Assembly (NCBI GenBank): GCA_907165275.2
Contig: OU015662.1
Location: 11,250,501 to 11,314,500 of the forward strand
Length of the DNA: 64,000 nucleotides
Direction: 5' to 3'
Source of the DNA: Zygaena filipendulae
Lineage: Eukaryota; Arthropoda; Insecta; Lepidoptera; Zygaenidae
Part shown: one piece after another, positions 45,037 through 57,069 of the stretch
How positions within the stretch are numbered: position 1 is the first letter of the stretch
How the letters are laid out: every line of letters starts with the position of its first letter
Notes under the pieces: model-generated
The model's database searches: none
Told to the model about the DNA's origin: nothing
What the model saw: only the letters and a program-made list of their open reading frames with translations
Program-made: the position numbers and the translations under genes

Positions 45037-45611
45037 AAAGCCCTAATGACTAAAGCAAGTTATTCCACAAAATATTTATATCACAACCTTTTCCGCAGGG
45101 GAACATATTACACAAATAAACGCGCACATAACGTGGCATATGAATGACAATAATGTATGTAATTCGGCAATTTGAGTGTCTCCCAGTAGGTATATGGAAG
45201 GAAACATGTCAGCTACGTACTCTGTCTGTCTACAGACGATGTTCTAGAGGTGAGTGCCGTGTTCATCGTGCTACATTGGGAGGGTCAGCAGACAAATGAA
45301 ACGTAGCATTAGAATCAATTTGAACAATGGATGGGTATGGGTAAACCAATGAATAAGAAAAGTTTTTTATTTAACACCCATAAATATTATTGGAATCATC
45401 AAAATCCGTTCATATTGAAATTTTATGTATTCAAAATTACGCAAATTTAGCAACAATGCGTGACGCTGGGAAACAATCATAATATATTATAATAATGCTT
45501 GGTCATTACGAAACAGCGCCACCTAGTCACAAACTTTTGTAAATACGTATATTATACGTTTTTATGAATTTATAAGTATCAATTCAATTCAATTTAATTC
45601 AATTCAATATA
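45037..45611. other. Stretch without a supported gene
   Basis: No feature supported. Confidence 0.35.
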
Positions 45612-45822
45612 CTACTTGTGCCCCGCGGTTTCACCCGCGTTAATTTCAGAGTTCCCGCGGGAATTCCGGGATAAAAAGTACCCTATGTGTTAATCTGATG
45701 TATAAGCTATATTGTTGTAAAGTTTCATTTAAATCCATCCAGTAGTTTTTGCCTGAAAGAGTAACAAACCTCCATCCATCCATACATTCTCACAAACTTT
45801 CGCGTTTATAATATTAGTAGGA
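45612..45822 (-). mobile_element. Helitron-like element, complete
   Basis: CTACTTGTGCCCCGCGG start (CTAG mutated to CTAC), 'ccatccagtagtttttgcct', ATCC repeats and CGCGTTTATAATATTAGTAGGA, followed by T. Confidence 0.78.
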
Positions 45823-46184
45823 TAACATGTGGTAAAACTAGCTGCAAATATTCACAAGGTTGATAGTATACACCGTTTTAGAAATGTTCATAAAATAAAA
45901 AAGATAAATTATTAATTTTTTTTTTCGCCGCTCTAAGGAGCTGAACAGCTGATGCATCGCTCGCTGTGTGCGTCGCACGTGCATTGTATACGTATTAGTG
46001 AGCTACCTACGTGTATTGTGTACCTTGTGAATGCAGTTGTAATTTTTGTTCAATTAATTTATTTCCCTCATATTCTTAAATACTACTGAACTTATACTAT
46101 TATTTTTCGCTTATAACGTTAGTTATAACGTATACTTTCAGCTCTGTGAATTCATGCAGCTAATTTTTCCACATCTTATATATA

Positions 46185-46497
46185 CAACGTGTTAATGAAT
46201 TAACTGAAAACCTGATACACCCCATTTAAAAATATTAACAATAATATGATTAAAATATATTTTATGTCGAAAAAAGTTATACCTATCTATGAAATTCCAA
46301 GCGCTACGCACGCGCCTACCGGTTCGAATTTTTTTGCTGCGGGCGGCGTACGCGCCAGATATTGTATTATAAATAATTTAGACATGGGCTAGTAAAAATG
46401 AAAAAATATAACCTATATTAAAACATAGTGCGATCGATTCGCTTGTCGATTCTGAGCAAACTACTTTCTAGTTTTCAGTTAATTCATTAACACGTTG
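46185..46497. mobile_element. TIR MITE with CAACGTGTTAATGAATTAAC ends, second copy
   Basis: Same inverted ends and GC-rich interior as 30317-30661 but 32 bp shorter, with 'aattaatactttaaaagtta'-like sequence deleted. TA flanks both sides. Confidence 0.87.
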
Positions 46498-46847
46498 TAT
46501 GTGTACTAAACACGTAAACTTATCATCACATGAATTTTTACCCTGATCAAACCTGCGGCCAATGTCCTAGTAGTCAAGTTCGCTAACCAAGTGCAAAGTG
46601 CTGCAAATACAATATGTATATTTTGAGTAAATAAATCCGCAAACAAAACTTTTCTGCAATCTGTACCTCGCGTCCTGTCTTCTATATAAAATAAATGTAC
46701 CCTCATGTGTATTGTAAACAGTCTCTCGACACATTGCATTGTTAGTTAAGAGAGGGTTGAATATAAGTACTTGTGTATTGTAGCTACAAATATATTAGGT
46801 AAAGTACCCGACAGACGATACAGCCGTCCGTTAAACCAACATACTAA
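46498..46847. other. Spacer without a supported feature
   Basis: A 77-residue minus-strand frame has no motif or splice support. Confidence 0.35.
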
Positions 46848-46939
46848 CGGCCGCACTCAGAGTCGACTTTAATGATTACTTAGATATAAAAATCTATACT
46901 TAACTAAGTAATCATTAAAGTCGACTCTGAGTGCGGCGG
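46848..46939. repeat. Minimal foldback MITE
   Basis: Only about 90 bp: CCGCACTCAGAGTCGACTTT and its inverse with a loop of a few bases. It is followed by TTA. A near-perfect hairpin. Confidence 0.85.
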
Positions 46940-48499
46940 TTAGTTGTTTCTTACACAACAGTACATATTATTATGATCTGATCGAATAACTATCTTTAAA
47001 AAAATTATGCTTCTTGTTGGTAAGCGCGTCACTTCACTATTTATTTTTAATTTCAGAGTTCCGGCGGGAACTCCAGGATAAACTATACCTATAAACTTTC
47101 CTCTGGATTCACTCTTTCTATTGGTGAAAACCGCATGAAAATCCGTTCCGTAGTTTTCCAGTTTATCACGAAAGACAGATAGACAGAGGTGGCGAAGGAT
47201 TTTTTTTTAATAACTTGTAAGGATGTTTATAATGGTAGAAAAAAGGTGTTTTAAAGAAAGAAAATAGGTTCGGAAAAGGGGAAAATTGGGGATAAACTGA
47301 AAGTGCTTTTTATGTTAATGAACAAGGGTTTCACGTTTTACCTATGCGAATGTCGGAATTCGATTTTTCCAAGACAAAAATAACTCTACAATGCCTGGTC
47401 CTAAAGTTATACTAAGTTGTACTAAGTTATAATAAGTAAAACAATTTTTTGGAAAATTCGTTCAACCTTTCTGAAGGTCACCGGACCGACAAAAAGGTGA
47501 AATCTCCCAAAAGATACTTTTTTTTAATAACATCAAATCAGAGTTCTGTCTGATGTCTGTCTGTTTAGATTATACTATGTTGCTGATTATGTTATTTATT
47601 GCGCATGTTTAAACCCGAGTTTCTCAGTTTTTATCCGATTGGAGGTTGAATTTTCAAAAACATCTTCTTAGTTCTAGCTACAGCCCTATAGTTCGGGCTG
47701 TGCTCTGATAGTGTCAATCAAGACTATACAACGTTGGAATACCAGCAGGCGAATTCTCATCGGAAATAATTATCATGGTTTGGTGAATTTGATTGAATGG
47801 TATTAGAGGTCAGTCGCAATAACAATTTGGATGAATAGCAGATGTAGCCAAATGGAAGTGTATCTGCCAAGTTCGAAAATAGCCAATATTTATCATTGAT
47901 TACGTTCTTGATCCTAAAGTTCTACAATATAGAGCTAATTTCAACACCTCTATAGAAACTGTCTAAAAATGGATTGTTTCTAATTTGCTACGTTATAATA
48001 GTTTTATTTTATACAATGCTATCATATTATCCGTGGAAAAAGGAGTGAAGATCCAGCAAAAGAATAGATTGGATCTTTTCTGACTCATGCACGCATTGAA
48101 TCTTTTGCCATAGAATATCAAGAAACAAGAAACATCGTGAGAATTTACTAGTAAAGTGTGCCAATTCCACCAATCAGCTCATTCGCTAAATTGGAATGTT
48201 ATGTGATCCGGTTTCGCGATACAAGCTTCACATAATGTATTGTTTTACCATCAAGTAAACAAAACATCTATTGCACCAAACTTGGCCTTCATTATTTATT
48301 TTATGTGATGTTGGGAGCAGATAGGGCCAAGGAATATCTTACATTTCTCGGTTATAACTATGGTATTGTACAATTATGATGCCGAGGGAAATAATTTGGA
48401 TTGTATATATACATTAGTATATGCACACCATTTAGTAGTGCAGCCAACACATACAATATTTAGCTAGCGCTTATCTAAGTACCTCCTCAATCATAACAG
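46940..48499. other. 1.5-kb stretch, mostly unexplained
   Basis: A reverse Helitron-like scrap lies at 47050-47200 ('agagttccggcgggaactcc', 'aaaatccgttccgtagtttt'). The remaining 47200-48499 holds no supported gene or repeat boundary. Confidence 0.4.
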
Positions 48500-48800
48500 T
48501 CGAGAATTTTTTGGTGGGAATCAAAGATGGCGGTTCGGTCATTTATTTTCATGTCGATAAAAAATTGTAAAAATGGATTTTGTTGTGTATTTTATGTTCT
48601 TAAGAAGATATTATATTGTCAGATTATTATATGACATTTCAAGCTGATTTCTTGGGTTTCCTCCAAGAGCTCCAAGAAAGTTCTTGCAAGCTTAATAGTA
48701 ACGAAGCATTTTAATTTAATAGAAAATACGTTTATCTAATTAATTTTACTTTACTTGAAACTGGCTAAATGCATTATATGCAAAAGTCCATAGTAAAGAA
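48500..48800 (+). repeat. Interspersed repeat R3, copy 1
   Basis: 'caaagatggcggttcggtca', 'tttattttcatgtcgataaa', 'ttcctccaagagctcc' and 'ggctaaatgcattatatgc' recur in order at 54110-54475. Unknown class. Confidence 0.7.
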
Positions 48801-49051
48801 GAAAAAATGAAATCATGACAGAAGAAAAGCAACAAGCAGTGGAAAATTTAAGTAAAACAGCGGCAAATATACTAAGGAGGTAGGTATCCGAGCATGCTTC
48901 TGAATCAATAGTCGCCACAACGCGACGTGCAGCCAGTGCGCCAATTTCGTTTCCATAACAACTTTTGCCTGCGCTTAACCACCGTTGACGATAGTGATGC
49001 GATAACCGATGTCGATACCATAAACAATCAACTATATTTTTAGATTTTTTA

Positions 49052-49414
49052 CGGTGCGTACAGACTACATAACCAAACATGTTACATAACATCGTTATAT
49101 AACATGTCTCAGATAATAATGTGGACAATAAATCTTTATAACATGTTATTACCTATATAACTTTTTTTTGTTTATAACTTAGACACGTATTTTTTTTCTT
49201 TTATTAAGACTAGTCGCTGCTGCAGCTAGTGAAACGTCCTCCCAGCGACGACACTGTGGATAGCATAGAACGAAAAACGACAATGATTATATAAAACTGT
49301 TGTAGGTGTTGCATTGTTATTCTAATGTGTAGTCTTCTTTTATGTTGCAATTTTAAATAACAAGGTTACATAATGTTATCTAACATGTTACATATAGGTA
49401 GTCTGTACGCACCG
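49052..49414. mobile_element. TIR MITE with CGGTGCGTACAGACTAC ends (TTA target)
   Basis: CGGTGCGTACAGACTAC on the left and GTAGTCTGTACGCACCG on the right. TTA flanks both sides (49049-49051 and 49415-49417). Repeated ACATGTTA/TAACATGT words lie inside each arm. 363 bp. Confidence 0.87.
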
Positions 49415-49417
49415 TTA

Positions 49418-49851
49418 GAATCGTAAAACAAAATTATAAACATAATTTTTTTGTTTGTTTGAAATGGATAAACTCAAGACTTAACTTTTCAGTACAGACA
49501 GAAACACAAGTGAAGGGGTTTGTTGGAACAATCAGGGTTGCTTTAGAGGAGTTGCGGAAGGTCCGGGATGGATGACAGTCTAAGTTAAAGGCGTGATACC
49601 GAAAACTCGATGTGTAACTATAATGGTGATAACGTGTGAGTTTAAATGATAAGTGTAGTTAAAGTTTAATCAGTCTTTCTTTCATCAGCCCAAAGGCTAT
49701 CAAATTATACGAGGGCACGACGTGTGTGAAAACTTACTATGGGAATACCATTGTCCTTCAGAATTAAATAAAGTATACAAAAACTTACAAGCTCCATAAT
49801 AAATCAAGTTATGTAAAGAAACATCAAACAGCAATATTTCTGCCCTTTTTA
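49418..49851. other. Spacer without a supported feature
   Basis: No feature supported. Confidence 0.35.
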
Positions 49852-50135
49852 GGGTTCCGTACCCAAAGGGTAAAATGGGACCCTATTACTAAGACTCCGC
49901 TGTCCATCCGTCTGTCTGTCTGTCTGTCTGTGCAGGCTGTATCTCATGAACCGTGATAGTTAGACAGTTTAAATTTTCACAGATGTATTTCTGTTGCCGC
50001 TGCAACAATAAATATTAAAAAACAGAATAAATTTAAATATTTAAGGGAAATATGGGGGGGGAAATATGTTTTTTTTTGCCGTTTTTTATATAATCCTTCG
50101 TGCGCAATTCCGACTCGCACTTGGCCTGTTTTTTA
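49852..50135 (+). repeat. Lepidopteran 'TAGGGTTCCGTA' interspersed repeat
   Basis: 'tttttagggttccgtaccca', 'tgggaccctattactaagac', CTGT microsatellite, 'gctgtatctcatgaaccgtg', 'ttctgttgccgctgcaac' and 'gactcgcacttggcc'. I recall this ordered set as a very common lepidopteran repeat; its class is not certain to me. Confidence 0.7.
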
Positions 50136-53071
50136 TATTAAAATTCTTTTAGGTGAATAAATTACATCGACAATTCGAGACAAGATGAAATAAATCGATA
50201 GGTATTCGGTATTCACGTAATAGACGAATCGAGTTCTCGGTCTGTCGGCTTCCCAACAAATACATTTCCCACGTCAAAAACGCAAGTTCCCACCGCATGT
50301 ACTCGTAACGCTGTGCAAGTGAAACATTGTTTATTCGACAACAAAATTTTAAATTGGAAAAGTTTCCGTGATAAGGGTATCGGAAGTTTGTGGGTTGGCC
50401 AATTCAGGGGAAGATAACATTTGGCCCACTCTTCGGTAACTTCTAACACTTGTAACCCCATTACTGTGTACACTCGCCCGCTCAAATGCGCACGTGGATC
50501 AACGTCTACCTACATTATTAGTTACATACAGTATAGGTAAAAAAAAGTAGTATAAAATTGATTATAGATTATTTCGTGATAGAACAATAAACAGCTATGT
50601 ATATTATTTTGATGTATTAATATAACGAATTAGGTATACGAGTACTTACTGTTACATAATTATGCACAATGTGTAAATATTAATATAACAAAATTGAGAG
50701 TTAATCTCAGAAAGAAAGAAGCTTTAACGTTTTTTTAAATGTGAAAATCATTCAAGTTTCCAAAGTTGTTTTTTCACTGATAGATACCTAAGTTATCGTG
50801 ATTTTAAAATAGTTAATTAAAAAATAAAACTATCGATTATCATATTGCTTTTGTCGTCGTTATTGGTCCTCGAAAGTTTGCATGGGAAGAAAAGTATTGT
50901 TATATTATTTAGGTTAAGTTACTGACTGTACCAACGTGTAATGTACTGACAAACTTCCCAACTTAACGGCAGTTTTAGGCGACGTAACCATTACCTTACA
51001 CATCGTTAGGAGGAACATAATAGTTTTGCTTCAATGTTGAACTTGGTGAAGTTTGGCGTTATTTAAAGATCGCGGTCGTCTTCACTTAAATGTACCTACA
51101 CAATACATATTGTGTAGGTATTATACGCCTATAGTGTGACAAACTTATTGTGTAGTAGATTGTACAGAATAAAATTGTTGAGAAAGTTTTTTTGAACAAA
51201 GTGCCGGCAAAAAGGAGATTTTACTCATAAGAACAGATTTAAAAACACGTGAGTGGTTAAATCTTTACGCATGATTGGTACTTCTCTGGCTTTGTAATAT
51301 ATTTAAAGTGGCCGCCTTTACACTAAGCGGAAACTGTTAGGTACGTTAATTTATAATTTATTTATATATCATCATCCGAAGTATTTTGGTACTCCTTGGC
51401 CTGAAAAGTTTGCACTTAAAATACTATCGATAACATAAATATTGCACATCACTACTTCCGTATTGCACTGTGAAGTGGCGAAGTGCGGTCGCATCTTCAG
51501 ATCCGTTCGTTACCTACTCACAAGTCACAACTTATCGCGTCGTCCGTCGCTGTGTTTCCCGGGTCTATAGCGGCGCGTTGTGACTACAATATCTTTGGTT
51601 ATTATATTAAGGTCATTTAATATCTACTACCACATTATTTTGCGAACGTAAGAAGTTATGTTTCCGTGACGTTAGTAAATAAATTAATGTTTCTATCGTT
51701 GGCAACTTAATACGTGTCACTTCCGCTGACATCAAGCGTGCTACTTCCGTTGTCTGTTAATATATTACTCTCAAGTGTCAAAAAGTATAACCTTAAAAAC
51801 GGCACAGGAGATCTATAATTACTCAACTTAAAAATAATGTGTTATAATATATCTATACGATCGTATGATCCTCAATCATGATGATAACGAAACAAAACGC
51901 GTAATACGTATTCGAGATTCAACTCTGTTCTAAATTATTAACGGAAAACACAAAATTAGTTTTAATAAAGTCTTTTTTTCCTAATTTATCGCCAGTTACA
52001 TGCAAATTCTTTTCCAACAAGAAATGTGTAATCTTTCTTTCCTTTTTTCCTGTCAAATTTTACTTACCTGACCCATGTATAAAAGAATTCCTGTCACCAT
52101 TTTAACGTTACATTAATTAAATTCTGCATCATTAAATACCTACTTTGAATTTCATTTATTAACTCAGCGAGAGCTTTTCAGAGCTTCGTGGGAAGACGAA
52201 TTCGACCTTGACGGCAGCGGACACAATAAAACACTTGCTTTCGCGTCAGACGCAAGCGACGAGTGGATAGCGAGCGGGGCAAAAACGTTCCGTTTGACGT
52301 GAAGTGGCGATGACGCGAGCTAATCTCGTACAAAGCAAGTGCTACAGTACTCTCTACGTAAAAGGAATCATATTCTCAATGTACGCATTAGAGCTGAATA
52401 CGAGTATAATCACTGAGTTTTAGGTACCTAATCCGATGACAGCTGTAGGTAAAAATGAAGACACTTTTTCTTCTTCTAAACTTCAATTTGATTAAAGTAA
52501 TTACATAAACTTAATACTTAAATAAAATTGGTATTCCTAGAAGTTGGATAAATAATTTTTTAGACGGCTGGTGACTCTGGATAGACTTATTTAGATGGTT
52601 TTACTGTGGGCATTGAAAAATACACATATCAAAGACAATTTTAATAATTAGGTAGATAAAACTGATGCATTATTATGTGAACAATTTAACATATGTACCT
52701 AAACGTTTAAAAAGATGAACGGAAAACGCCAATTTTTTATAGAGTTATATCCGATAATTTCTTATAACCTTACCTTACTTAATTGTTGTACTGAACATTC
52801 TGTTTCGATGGAGCATTGTGGAAAACCAATAATAATTTTCATTGATGCTCGTGGAAAATATCACATTTGGGACTGTTTTTCGTATTTATTGCTAATATAA
52901 AAAGTCTGGGAATGCGAAGGGCGTTATTGTATAGCGGGTAAATAGGTACAAACAAGGGTACAAACATCTCAGCTCTTTCTTGTCATGACACTTTGACAAT
53001 AAAACCCTTCTGCACAATAATATCTCTAATATATTTTGTATTTAGACACTTCTCTTTGGTCACTAAGAACA
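50136..53071. other. 2.9-kb stretch without a supported gene
   Basis: A perfect 13-bp inverted repeat with a 2-nt loop lies at 51093-51120 (TACCTACACAATA arm). A loose foldback around 'cacttgctttcgcgtc' and 'gtacaaagcaagtgc' spans about 52230-52350. GC-richer sequence at 51470-51600 has no exon-like frame. Otherwise nothing seen. Confidence 0.4.
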
Positions 53072-53258
53072 TCTAATATATAAAATTCTCGTGTCACAAT
53101 GTTCGTTCCCATACTCCTCCGAAACGGCTTGACCGATTCTCATGAAATTTTTTATGCATATTCAGTAGGTCTGAGAATCGGCTACTATCTATTTTTCATC
53201 CCGGAATTCCTGCGGGAACTCCGAAACTCACGCGGGTGAAACCGCGGGGCGCAGCTAG
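53072..53258 (+). mobile_element. Helitron-like element, subfamily C, complete
   Basis: TCTAATATATAAAATTCTCG to GGGGCGCAGCTAG. It is flanked by A (53071) and T (53259) with no duplication, the ideal Helitron layout. It is a close match to 14730-14926. Confidence 0.82.
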
Positions 53259-53470
53259 TTTTACATAAATATTTATAGCTGCTTTTACCTTTTAAATTTT
53301 ATAGAGTCGTTTTGATGTCTTGTAATTAAATTACCTGATGTATATTATTATGAGTGAATAATTAAATTATTGAAATAAATTTTTATTTATTAATAACGGT
53401 AATGGCAAACACAAAGATATAAATGTGCAATTACAAAAAATAGGCCACCGCGCCGCAAAATAAGTAGGTA

Positions 53471-53799
53471 ATGGGGATGTGGACTACTTTTGAAAATCAA
53501 CATTCTAATTAGTCCGTCAGTTAGAAAATAAAAAAACAATAGACACGTAATTTTTGCTTTTTCAAATAAATTAAAATATACAGAGATAAAGCGCATTAAA
53601 GTTAAGGGTGAGGGGCTCGTGACGTCACTAACCGCTAAAACCGCCATACAAACTGTCAGAATAGTGACGTCACGCGAAATTTCAACTCAATATATCGCCG
53701 TTATTTTTTGATTACGTAAAAAAAGAAAAAATACGTGTCCAGTAATTTTTAATAATCTACAAGACGGACTAAAAAATAAAAATTAGTCAACATGCCCAT
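53471..53799. mobile_element. TIR MITE, family M1, reverse orientation
   Basis: ATGGGGATGTGGACTACTTT ... TTAGTCAACATGCCCAT with TA on both sides (53469-53470 and 53800-53801). Both TGACGTCA palindromes are intact (about 53619 and 53664). Confidence 0.88.
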
Positions 53800-54109
53800 T
53801 AGGTATACCTATGCTAGGTCAGCATACGCCGAATACTTACTGGTAGGGATCCAACTCTGGTACCTTTGATAGAGATAGGTATGACATATAGAGCGATAGT
53901 TTCATTCAAAATTCCGTTGGAAACTGAAGCAGAAAACGATTGAATGTGCGAGAGCGTGTCCGGCGTCGTAATGTGATTCCATCGCACTTTTGATTGGACG
54001 ACTTTACGTGACCCCGTGACGATAGCTACGTTCCTTAGTTTCAACGCATTAACGATTGTAGAGTAGGTGGTCGACTTGGCTAAGGGAGAAGTCATGCGTG
54101 GTATTTTCA
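53800..54109. other. Spacer with part of a repeat terminus
   Basis: 'gtcgacttggctaagggaga' near 54070 matches the right end of the repeat at 37201-37370. Confidence 0.4.
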
Positions 54110-54475
54110 GGCGTTTTTTGGCGGCAATCAAAGATGGCGGTTCGGTCATTTATTTTCATGTCGATAAAAAATCGTTAAAAACGGATTTTGTTGTGTTATA
54201 AGGTGCTGTACTGGACAATAATTTTTACAGTGACGGTTTTTTATGTGTTCAAGAAGATGACATTTCGAGTTGATTTCTTCGGTTTCCTCCAAGAGCTCCG
54301 AGAAAGTCCTTGCAAGCTTATAAGCCAAGCAAGTACCTGCAATAAGGCTTGCAATACCTAAGGCATGCAATTTCAAATCGTACAACGAAGCGTTTAAATA
54401 GAAAATTCATTGATCTAATATATTTTACTTGAAGCTGGCTAAATGCATTATATGCGAAAGTCCATACAAAAGAAA
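54110..54475 (+). repeat. Interspersed repeat R3, copy 2
   Basis: Same ordered blocks as 48500-48800. This copy has extra sequence in the middle ('ggtgctgtactggacaataa'). Confidence 0.7.
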
Positions 54476-54815
54476 AAAAAAAAGAAAGAACATGTTTTCA
54501 AACAATCATCTTTAAATATTAGTAGGATGTCATTTGAGCATAAATTTGTTGAGTATAATATCATTAATACCCGCAGCAATCAAATTATGGGAAGTGCTCC
54601 AACATCCAATTCTGTAATTCCCCTAATTGTTTCACGGCGTCGACGCAGGCTTGCGTCATTTGAGATACTTACGTTTTTTTTTCCCATTAAATTTCTCAAC
54701 TCAAGCTATCCTAAAAGATGGAGATGCAAGAGCATAGCTCGAAATTACGATTTTTTTGCTTTATTCGTTAGATTATATTACAGATATAATTTTATTATTT
54801 ACAATTATTTATATA
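54476..54815. other. Spacer with a long non-convincing frame
   Basis: A plus-strand frame spans 54443-54928, but it starts within repeat R3 and ends in a Helitron-like element. It lacks motifs or splice support. Confidence 0.4.
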
Positions 54816-54905
54816 CTAGCTGTGCCCCGCTGTTTCGCCCGCGTGAGTTTCGGGATTCCCGCAGGAACTTCCAATTTCCCATTCTCGAGTTTCAGCGATA
54901 CAAAC
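54816..54905 (-). mobile_element. Helitron-like fragment
   Basis: CTAGCTGTGCCCCGCTGTTT and 'gcgtgagtttcgggattccc', then lost. Confidence 0.6.
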
Positions 54906-55060
54906 GAACAGAAATTCAATTGGTATGAGACGTTACGTTTCAATTTTTTTTTGGACACTTAAATATCTGTGACATTTTTATTTTTAATAGATACTATTTT
55001 GTAATATGATTTTATTTTTAGTTACTACATTTATTGTCCTAAGCCTAGTAACATTTCCAA

Positions 55061-55278
55061 GCGCGGATCCAGCCCTAAGGGCTCGGTGGGCATGCCCACA
55101 ACCCTAATCGAGGTTGATAGGCTAGGATCAACAAATGGATTGGTAAAAAAAATACCGATTAACTGTGCGTGATTTTGAAAAAGTGTCACCATAATCGGTT
55201 TAGTAGTTTGGATATTATGATATGCAAACAAAACAAATTTTCGGATGGCCCAACCTTTTTAGGGGCTGGATCCGCGCC
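55061..55278. mobile_element. TIR element with GCGCGGATCCAGCCCT ends
   Basis: GCGCGGATCCAGCCCT and AGGGGCTGGATCCGCGC are inverted ends. ACATTTCCAA occurs just before the element and again about 20 bp after it, so the exact duplication is unclear. Class unknown. Confidence 0.68.
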
Positions 55279-55285
55279 TGCACAT

Positions 55286-55670
55286 TTTTTAACACATTTC
55301 CAAGGGTGGAAGGGGAGACAGGACCGGCTCGGCTGCGTCAGCTAGTGATGTCCGTCCTAACGATCACGACACGATTTGTTCATCGTAAAAATCGAATTGA
55401 AGACTGCTGTAGCTTTCCTCGGGATACAGAAGGATTAACCTGAAATATTAACTTTCTTGTTAAACTCGATGTTGTTTATAAAAAAGCTTTTAAAAAACCA
55501 TCAGGCGTAGCGTTCAAAAGAGCCTAACGTTGCTACAACGTCTGCTGTCTGATGCTTTACATTTTAATCTCAGACTCTCATAACCCATACCGCGAACCGA
55601 TTACTAGGAAAGAAAGTCTATGTTTTAACTGAGGCGCATGGCTGTGTACTTAACCAGTTGTCTAGCTGTT
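55286..55670. other. Spacer without a supported feature
   Basis: No feature supported. Confidence 0.35.
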
Positions 55671-55679
55671 TTCTATACA

Positions 55680-55886
55680 TATAAAATGCTTTGTCCTGAA
55701 TGACTGATGGATTAACGCACAGCCTAAACCGCCGATCGTAGAGACCTGAAACTTGAAGGGTGTGTTCTTTGTATGACGTAGGCATCCGATAAGAAAGGAA
55801 TTTTGAAAATTCAACCCCTAAGGGGATGTTTGTATGGAACAATTCCGCGGGAACTTAGAAATTGTCGCGGGTGAAACCGCGCGAAG
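55680..55886 (+). mobile_element. Helitron-like element, subfamily B
   Basis: AAATGCTTTGTCCTGAATGA through 'gtagagacctgaaacttgaa' and 'ggaacaattccgcgggaact'. The final CTAG is lost ('gaaaccgcgcgaagtcc'). Confidence 0.75.
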
Positions 55887-55978
55887 TCCTTAATATAATA
55901 ATAATAATAAACTCTTTGTTGAACACCACTTAAAAAAAAACAATAAATAAACAATTACTACAGAGCTCCGAAGATTCG

Positions 55979-56021
55979 AAACTCCGATATTACCGCGGGT
56001 GACACAGCGGGAGAACAGCTA
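55979..56021 (+). mobile_element. Helitron-like 3' fragment
   Basis: 'gaaactccgatattaccgcg' to GAGAACAGCTAG followed by T. Confidence 0.6.
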
Positions 56022-56093
56022 GTTTTCTATAAAGATTACCGATTGCCAACTTGGCTAAGGGGGCTGATGTCTGTATACTAACTACTAATATAC

Positions 56094-56217
56094 CTCTGCA
56101 ATGGTGTGTGTGCGTAAAAGGTTCTGATTCGCCTCGTGTAGGGCAGGGCGACGTGTTGAGCCGCGTCCACGTGCTGGACCACTTCGTACGCCCACTCCGA
56201 TGCTAGGTACACGGATT
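56094..56217 (-). CDS. Downstream exon of an unrecognised protein-coding gene
   Basis: On the minus strand an acceptor (ctacattacag, AG at 56219-56218) opens a 124-nt exon ending at a donor CAGAG|gtatat (GT at 56093-56092). In the frame dictated by the upstream exon it reads SVYLASEWAYEVVQHVDAAQ followed by HVALPYTRRIRTFYAHTPLQ with no stop. The other frames are stop-free only in part or of odd composition. GC-rich third positions (CTG, GTG, CAC, GCG) contrast with the AT-rich surroundings. The first codon is completed by the G left at the end of the exon at 57070, giving Glu. It ends in phase with two bases carried over. I do not recognise the family, and no transmembrane segment is obvious in this part. 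Confidence 0.6.
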
Positions 56218-56337
56218 CTGTAATGTAGAGTCGTACATTAACACAGCATAAGAAAAAGCCACAAACTACTTAGAGATAAAAGCATAATATCAAGTAGGCC
56301 AACGTCTTTGATCTCGTCGGTTCCCCCATGGAAGAAC

Positions 56338-56600
56338 AAAGCAACTGACATTGTTTTCAAAATTAGTTTTTTTTTTTCGAATTTTTGGCACTATTCACGC
56401 ATAACGGATGTTGTTACATACTCACGACCACCAAATAGGTTTTAGTCTTAGAGAAATTAAAATAAAGAAAATCGTTAAACTATGGAAGGTGTGTAAATAA
56501 AGCGATATCGGGTTTTTTTGCTAATCCTTTATTCCCCTACAATTACTTTGTTTTTCCGTAGAGCAGCCGTCGTAGTAATGCCTAGCACAACTCACAAGCG
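56338..56600 (+). repeat. Interspersed repeat R2, inside the intron of the minus-strand gene
   Basis: 'gcaactgacattgttttcaa', 'ttcacgcataacggatgttg', 'aatcgttaaactatggaagg' and 'cgtagagcagccgt'. It shares order and orientation with the copies at 12284 and 60635. Confidence 0.68.
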
Positions 56601-56645
56601 TAGGGTTGTCACAATATTTTTACTTTTAAAGATGTTTTATCTTTA

Positions 56646-56840
56646 CTAATATTATTATAAAGAGGAAAGATTTGATTCTTTGTTTGTTTATTTGTTACGA
56701 TTGAACTCAAAAAGTACTGGGCGGATTTCAAAATTTATTTCACAATTTGAATGCTACATTATTCCTGAGTAACATAAATATAGGCTATTGTAACCGAAAC
56801 TCCGAAATTACCGCGGGTGAAACCGCGGGGAACAGCTAGT
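56646..56840 (+). mobile_element. Helitron-like element, complete
   Basis: ACTAATATTATTATAAAGAG start, 'gattgaactcaaaaagtact', 'ccgaaactccgaaattaccg' and the hairpin, ending GGGGAACAGCTAG followed by T. It lies in the intron between the two minus-strand exons. Confidence 0.78.
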
Positions 56841-57069
56841 ATCTCATGAGAACATACATAGTTACAGTTTTCTTAAAATGAGATACAGGTGTACATGTAC
56901 ATATACCTATGTACCTTTTTCATAGTATATTTAATGCTTACAATTTGTAAGTAGAATCCCCTCACAGTCCTAATTTTCTTATAAATCTTCTCACAAAGTC
57001 CTAATTTTATTACAAATCTTCTCCAGACAAACAATAGTATAATATATCTCAAATCAGTTTTGTAGTCAC

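Noticed and set aside
50213..50485. 90-residue minus-strand frame containing EVTEEWAKCYLPLNWPTHK
   Set aside because: It looked somewhat exon-like, but no acceptor or donor fits and the codon use is mixed. Not enough to list.
54443..54928. 161-residue plus-strand frame
   Set aside because: It begins in repeat R3 with a poly-Lys run and ends in a Helitron-like fragment; its composition is not protein-like.
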